Of a DNA stretch of 10,113 nucleotides, positions 7,227-10,113 are shown piece by piece. Location of the stretch: positions 1 through 10,113 of the forward strand of contig JAAFKL010000177.1 of NCBI GenBank assembly GCA_021399405.1, in the 5' to 3' direction. Under the pieces are notes generated by a model, which was not told where the DNA came from, did not search any database, and worked only from the letters and a program-made list of their open reading frames with translations. A program made the translations under genes and the position numbers. How positions within the stretch are numbered: the first letter of the stretch is position 1; every line of letters begins with the position of its first letter. This DNA is from Candidatus Heimdallarchaeota archaeon. Lineage in GTDB: Archaea; Asgardarchaeota; Heimdallarchaeia; Heimdallarchaeales; Kariarchaeaceae.

Positions 7227-7235
7227 AACACTTTA

Positions 7236-8189
7236 TTGAGGCTAGCTAGCTCAATACTCATGCTCATTACTCTATTGATGCTAATTAACCCTGTTGCCCT
7301 TATAGGCGAACAGTCTAAATTAAATAGTAATGAAAATGAAGGTTCGCAATTATCTCTTAATAATGTCAAAATAATAAGTTATGAAATCGTTAATGATCAA
7401 CATCAAGAACCATCAAATCAAGAGCTCAATAGGAATATATTGACTCCCAATTCAATAAACGATAATGAATTCGATGATATTCCTTCAAATTCTATCAGTT
7501 TTGAAACTGCAGGTATCAACATTATTACTCCAATTATCTCTCTACAAGAAACAGATCCCCCAACATTTGGAACTCCACCGGCCACCAATATTACCTATGA
7601 AGAAGGATCAACACTAAATTCAATAAAATGGAAAGTTGATGATGCAAATCCAGATATGTACGTTGTTTACGCAAACAGTTCATTTCTAAATTCAAATACT
7701 TGGACCAAAGGTTTTGTTTTCACCAATGTTGATGGGTTATCCTTAGGTACATGGAACATCACCGTAGTATTTAATGATACATTTGGCAATATTTTAGTTG
7801 GGGAAAAATATGCGTTTGTTGTTGATACTACGATTCCAACATTTGTTATTCCATCTGATTTAACTTATACAGAAGCTACAACAGGTAATTTTCTCGAATG
7901 GAATGCTACTGATTTTAACCCTGATAATTATGAAATTTTTAGAGATGGACTATCTGTAGATACCGGTAGTTGGGATAATCCTTCCAACATAACAATATCT
8001 GTGGATGGCTTGCAGACAGGCATTTATACCTATACTATAAACGTTTATGATATATTTGGCAATATGGCCGTGGATTCAGCCACCGTTACAGTTGTTGATG
8101 ATCCGAACATCCCATCTTTTACTTTAGTTCCTTCAAATACAACAATATCAGAATTATCTATTGGCAATGTGCTCACTTGGAATGCGTAG
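7236..8189 (+). CDS. Secreted Ig/cadherin-like repeat surface protein, C-terminally truncated
   Basis: 317 residues from TTG 7236, chosen over the in-frame TTG at 7185 because GGAGG precedes it by 9 nt and because it yields a clean signal peptide (MRLASSILMLITLLMLINP). A low-complexity Asn/Ser/Glu-rich stretch follows (about 26-105 of the mature order). Then come repeats of one type, each with P-T-F, a Thr-Tyr-x-Glu strand, W-K/W-N-A-T-D, N-P-D-x-Y and a closing D-x-F/x-F-G-N strand: repeat 1 about 7557-7829, repeat 2 about 7836-8096, and only the first 26 residues of repeat 3 (8109-8186). Many N-x-S/T sequons fit an extracellular protein. The family is typical of long Asgard surface proteins that end in a membrane anchor. 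Here it stops at WNA-TAG (8178-8189), exactly where WNATD is expected, so the rest of repeat 3, any further repeats and the anchor are missing. Confidence 0.7.
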   Translation: MRLASSILMLITLLMLINPVALIGEQSKLNSNENEGSQLSLNNVKIISYEIVNDQHQEPSNQELNRNILTPNSINDNEFDDIPSNSISFETAGINIITPIISLQETDPPTFGTPPATNITYEEGSTLNSIKWKVDDANPDMYVVYANSSFLNSNTWTKGFVFTNVDGLSLGTWNITVVFNDTFGNILVGEKYAFVVDTTIPTFVIPSDLTYTEATTGNFLEWNATDFNPDNYEIFRDGLSVDTGSWDNPSNITISVDGLQTGIYTYTINVYDIFGNMAVDSATVTVVDDPNIPSFTLVPSNTTISELSIGNVLTWNA

Positions 8190-8601
8190 AGGTAAATTCT
8201 ACATTCGATCTGCTTATATGTTCTTTGTGAGTGCATATGGTGGGATTCTGATTGGAATATTGATTTTAAATTATCTTGGTGGCATCAATCTTGCTAATGA
8301 CGTTTTTATTTGGGTTATATTACTTTCGTTTTCTAGTACCTTGCTTGTTGTTTCTACTGCAATTCTCCTAGGTGAATTATTGTCCCTTCCCGAGCTGTCT
8401 TCGTTAATTGTGGTTTTAATTTTCGGTCTAAATATAAATCTAAATAGCAATAAATCTAGTATCTGGTTTAAATTGCTACAAAGTGATTTATTATTTGCAG
8501 ATAATAATCCAATTGTCCCATTTATCCTGTCTATAGGTTTGGGGTCAATCTTTATGGTTGGTGGCTATTTCCTCCATAAAAAATTAGATGTGGAGTTGTA
8601 G
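8182..8601 (+). pseudogene. C-terminal fragment of an ABC-2-type transporter permease
   Basis: The frame opens inside the preceding gene; the first ATG is at 8182 (139 residues). It begins MRRGKFYIRSAYMFF, which looks like the mid-protein segment preceding a membrane helix in ABC-2 permeases, followed by hydrophobic segments at about 13-33, 42-65, 69-88 and 112-132 and the tail HKKLDVEL. ABC-2 permeases normally have six helices and a longer N-terminus, so the first portion is absent. No ATP-binding subunit is in the window; it was presumably encoded upstream before the sequence loss. The stop codon touches the Shine-Dalgarno (GGTGAG) of the next gene, so the original operon order survives on this side. 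Whether the fragment is translated is doubtful. Confidence 0.6.
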
Positions 8602-8611
8602 GTGAGTAATT

Positions 8612-9037
8612 ATGAAAAATACTACTTTAGTTAATATATTGCTTCTGGTTAGTCTATTATTATTATCTCCGTTAACAGAGAATCCTCAAGAGGCAAACCT
8701 AGTTCAAAATACACCTAAGTCTGTTGCTGTTGAAATCCATCAGCCAGAGATAAAAATAACCTCCTCATTTGTTGGAACTATCGTATTCAACGTAACATAT
8801 TTTCAAACATCGGATAACAACACAGAAATCATTTTGACAAATGGATTATTAGATGAATTTAATCCTGAACTTGTTATCAAAGCTAAAGACGCAGGTTTTT
8901 ACATATTTGATTTTATTTCTACACATATCGGGAAAGTGACAATAGAGGCTCAAGGGATCTATCAAATGAGTTGGATAATTATATCCATTTTTTCACTTCT
9001 CAAATTGATAATGTGGACAAAATCTCGATATTTCTAA
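8612..9037 (+). CDS. Small secreted protein with C-terminal membrane anchor, ABC-operon neighbour
   Basis: 141 residues, not recognised. Residues 1-22 form a signal peptide; residues about 38-115 are beta-rich with alternating hydrophobics (for example KITSSFVGTIVFNVTYF and KVTIEAQGIY); residues about 118-134 are a membrane helix followed by a basic end (WTKSRYF). It is therefore an extracytoplasmic beta domain on a single anchor. The ATG at 8612 has GGTGAG (8601-8606) 5 nt upstream, overlapping the permease stop codon, so the two were an operon. An accessory role in the ABC-2 system is the natural inference, but with the transporter truncated it may be an orphan remnant. Confidence 0.6.
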   Translation: MKNTTLVNILLLVSLLLLSPLTENPQEANLVQNTPKSVAVEIHQPEIKITSSFVGTIVFNVTYFQTSDNNTEIILTNGLLDEFNPELVIKAKDAGFYIFDFISTHIGKVTIEAQGIYQMSWIIISIFSLLKLIMWTKSRYF

Positions 9038-9109
9038 TATTGAAATATATAGGCAAATAAAAATTCAAACATCTGAAAGTAAATTGGTAACTATCAAGTA
9101 ACTTACAGA

Positions 9110-9117
9110 TTTTAAAT
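9110..9117 (+). promoter_or_regulatory. TATA-like box of the DinB-like gene
   Basis: TTTTAAAT centred about 24 nt before ATG 9138, which has no Shine-Dalgarno site. This fits a leaderless transcript. Confidence 0.45.
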
Positions 9118-9137
9118 GAACTTGTTTTAATTTAGTT

Positions 9138-9652
9138 ATGGATGATAATCTTACTTTCTTAGCTAGACCACTGCGGATTCATATTGGATACATCAATGCC
9201 ATACTCTCTCAACGCAAGGGAGATGTCGATCGAGGATACTTAGAACCATTAAATGAATTTGATTATTCTGCCGGTGAAATTTTCTTACATGGCATAAATG
9301 GGTTACATAGAGCAATTCGAACATATAGGGATCCAGTATCAAATTTCAATGATCATAACGTGATGCGTCTTGAATTAATTCTATAAAGGAAGAGCTTATG
9401 CAACTTTACTCGAATACAATCAATGATTTTGTTAAATTACTGTCTACAATTCCCCTTGAACAGATGGATTCAACAATTTTGTCTCCAATAGGTGGAAGAG
9501 AAACAAGTTTATTTGATTGGTTTAGTACTTGTGTAATGCACACGATACATCATATTGGACAGTCTCTCCGAATACATGGTATGGTTCTAAAAAAGGAAAA
9601 TCAAGAAAACTTTGAAAGAAAAGCTACACCATCTTATCAAATTATTAAATAA
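9138..9652 (+). pseudogene. DinB-like metalloprotein, split by an apparent frameshift
   Basis: Two consecutive open frames together make one DinB-type four-helix protein of about 170 residues, the usual family size. Part 1 (9138-9386, 82 residues) carries the second-helix motif SAGEIFLHGINGLH, whose His51 would be the first metal ligand. Part 2 carries DWFSTCVMHTIHHIGQSLRIHG, the family's C-terminal H-x3-H pair (His48 and His52 from its ATG at 9398). Frame 2 stays open back to 9374, so a single missing base around 9374-9386 would join RLEL to SIKEELMQLYSN smoothly. Either the gene is disrupted, or the base is a sequencing error, or part 2 is re-initiated at ATG 9398, which does have GGAAGAG just upstream. 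DinB proteins are metal-dependent, often thiol- or damage-related, with function here unknown. Confidence 0.6.
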
Positions 9653-9712
9653 TTAATTTCAACTTCCTTGACCGTAAATCGGTACAATTACTGGAAACCC
9701 CGATAGGATAGA

Positions 9713-9724
9713 CTTATTAATAAA
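9713..9724 (+). promoter_or_regulatory. TATA-like box of the Ada-type gene
   Basis: TTATTAATAAAT centred about 24 nt before ATG 9742; no Shine-Dalgarno site, so the mRNA is probably leaderless. Confidence 0.45.
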
Positions 9725-9741
9725 TCTGTATAATAGAAATT

Positions 9742-10113
9742 ATGCTCTCAGAACACTCTGTTAACGAGGATGAAATGTATCATATCTGCAAAAACAATGA
9801 TTCAAGCTATGATGGATATTTCTATTTGGGCGTGCTTTCGACCAAAATATACTGTTTACCTTCTTGTAAGGCAAAAATGCCTTTACGGAAGAATATCCGA
9901 ATTTATAAGGAAAAAGACGAAGCCGTAAAGGATGGATTGAGAGGTTGTAAAAGATGCCGTTCTGAATTCTTCCCTTTCACACAACCATCCTGGTTGCAGT
10001 TAATTATTGATCTTATTGGTGAAAATAAGGAAAGGAAAATTGAGGACGATGAGTTGGAATCAATTGCTGGAGTTAATATTTCAACAATTCGGAGATATTT
10101 CAAGAGATATCAA
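9742..10113 (+). CDS. ada: Ada-type alkylation-response protein, N-terminal part (runs off window)
   Basis: 124 codons visible, open to the window edge. Residues about 12-74 are the Ada zinc domain: D-G-Y-F-x-x-G-V-x-S-T-x-I-Y-C-x-P-S-C then G-x-x-x-C-K-R-C. Its four cysteines fall at 38, 42, 69 and 72, the same positions as in E. coli Ada, where Cys38 accepts methyl groups from DNA phosphotriesters and turns the protein into an activator. Residues about 82-124 (WLQLIIDLIG, ELESIAGVNISTIRRYFKRYQ) are the start of an AraC-type helix-turn-helix. What follows is outside the window: an O6-methylguanine methyltransferase domain, an AlkA-type glycosylase, or nothing are all known architectures. The domain pair is mainly bacterial, so transfer into this archaeal-looking genome is plausible. 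It may form a stress neighbourhood with the DinB-like gene 89 nt upstream. Confidence 0.88.
   Translation, partial: MLSEHSVNEDEMYHICKNNDSSYDGYFYLGVLSTKIYCLPSCKAKMPLRKNIRIYKEKDEAVKDGLRGCKRCRSEFFPFTQPSWLQLIIDLIGENKERKIEDDELESIAGVNISTIRRYFKRYQ

Noticed and set aside
7185..7235. TTG at 7185 as start of the Ig-repeat protein
   Set aside because: It overlaps a likely TATA box (7191-7200) and lacks a ribosome site; TTG 7236 has GGAGG 9 nt upstream and gives a clean signal peptide.
9903..10103. 66-codon minus-strand open frame
   Set aside because: Antisense to the Ada-type gene, whose domain motifs are unmistakable.
1..10113. CRISPR arrays, tRNA or rRNA genes, insertion sequences, transposases
   Set aside because: No regularly spaced repeats, no cloverleaf-like or rRNA sequence, and no transposase-like protein or terminal inverted repeats were seen.

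Overview
The window reads as archaeal and probably Asgard (Heimdallarchaeia-like), at moderate confidence. The DNA is AT-rich. Several genes have TATA-like boxes centred about 24-32 nt upstream of the start codon and almost no leader, while genes inside operons have Shine-Dalgarno sites (AGGAGG, GGAGG, AGGAG, AGGTGG). TatA has an archaeal-type C-terminal tail. There is a longin-like domain protein and a surface protein with Ig/cadherin-like repeats, both common in Asgard genomes. The lineage call rests on recognition alone; no phylogeny was done.

Minus strand, 5506 down to 1: a Tat export and cell-surface block. Reading in the direction of transcription it is tatA, tatC (with an N-terminal extension), a membrane protein with a C-terminal winged-helix-like domain, a secreted and membrane-anchored LanC-like toroid with no cysteines, then a 203-nt gap with a probable terminator. 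A two-gene unit follows: a membrane-anchored DOMON (heme-binding type) protein that overlaps by 4 nt (ATGA) the start of a gene whose first 20 residues are a textbook twin-arginine signal peptide. That last gene leaves the window. The reasonable reading is that the Tat machinery sits beside one of its own folded, probably redox-active, cargoes and its heme partner at the cell surface.

Divergent intergenic region 5507-5704: promoters in both directions, with a perfect 8-bp-arm inverted repeat between the tatA TATA box and its start.

Plus strand, 5705-7081: a leaderless four-helix membrane protein and a longin-like cytoplasmic protein, neither of specific known function.

Plus strand, 7236-9037: a scarred stretch. 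A secreted Ig-repeat surface protein ends abruptly inside its third repeat, and within a few bases an N-terminally truncated ABC-2-type permease fragment begins, followed by a small secreted/anchored protein. The junction near 8182-8189 looks like a deletion (or assembly join) between two unrelated genes.

Plus strand, 9138-10113: a DinB-like metalloprotein gene split by an apparent one-base frameshift, then the N-terminal part of an Ada-type alkylation-response protein (all four zinc cysteines plus the start of an AraC-type HTH) running off the window end.
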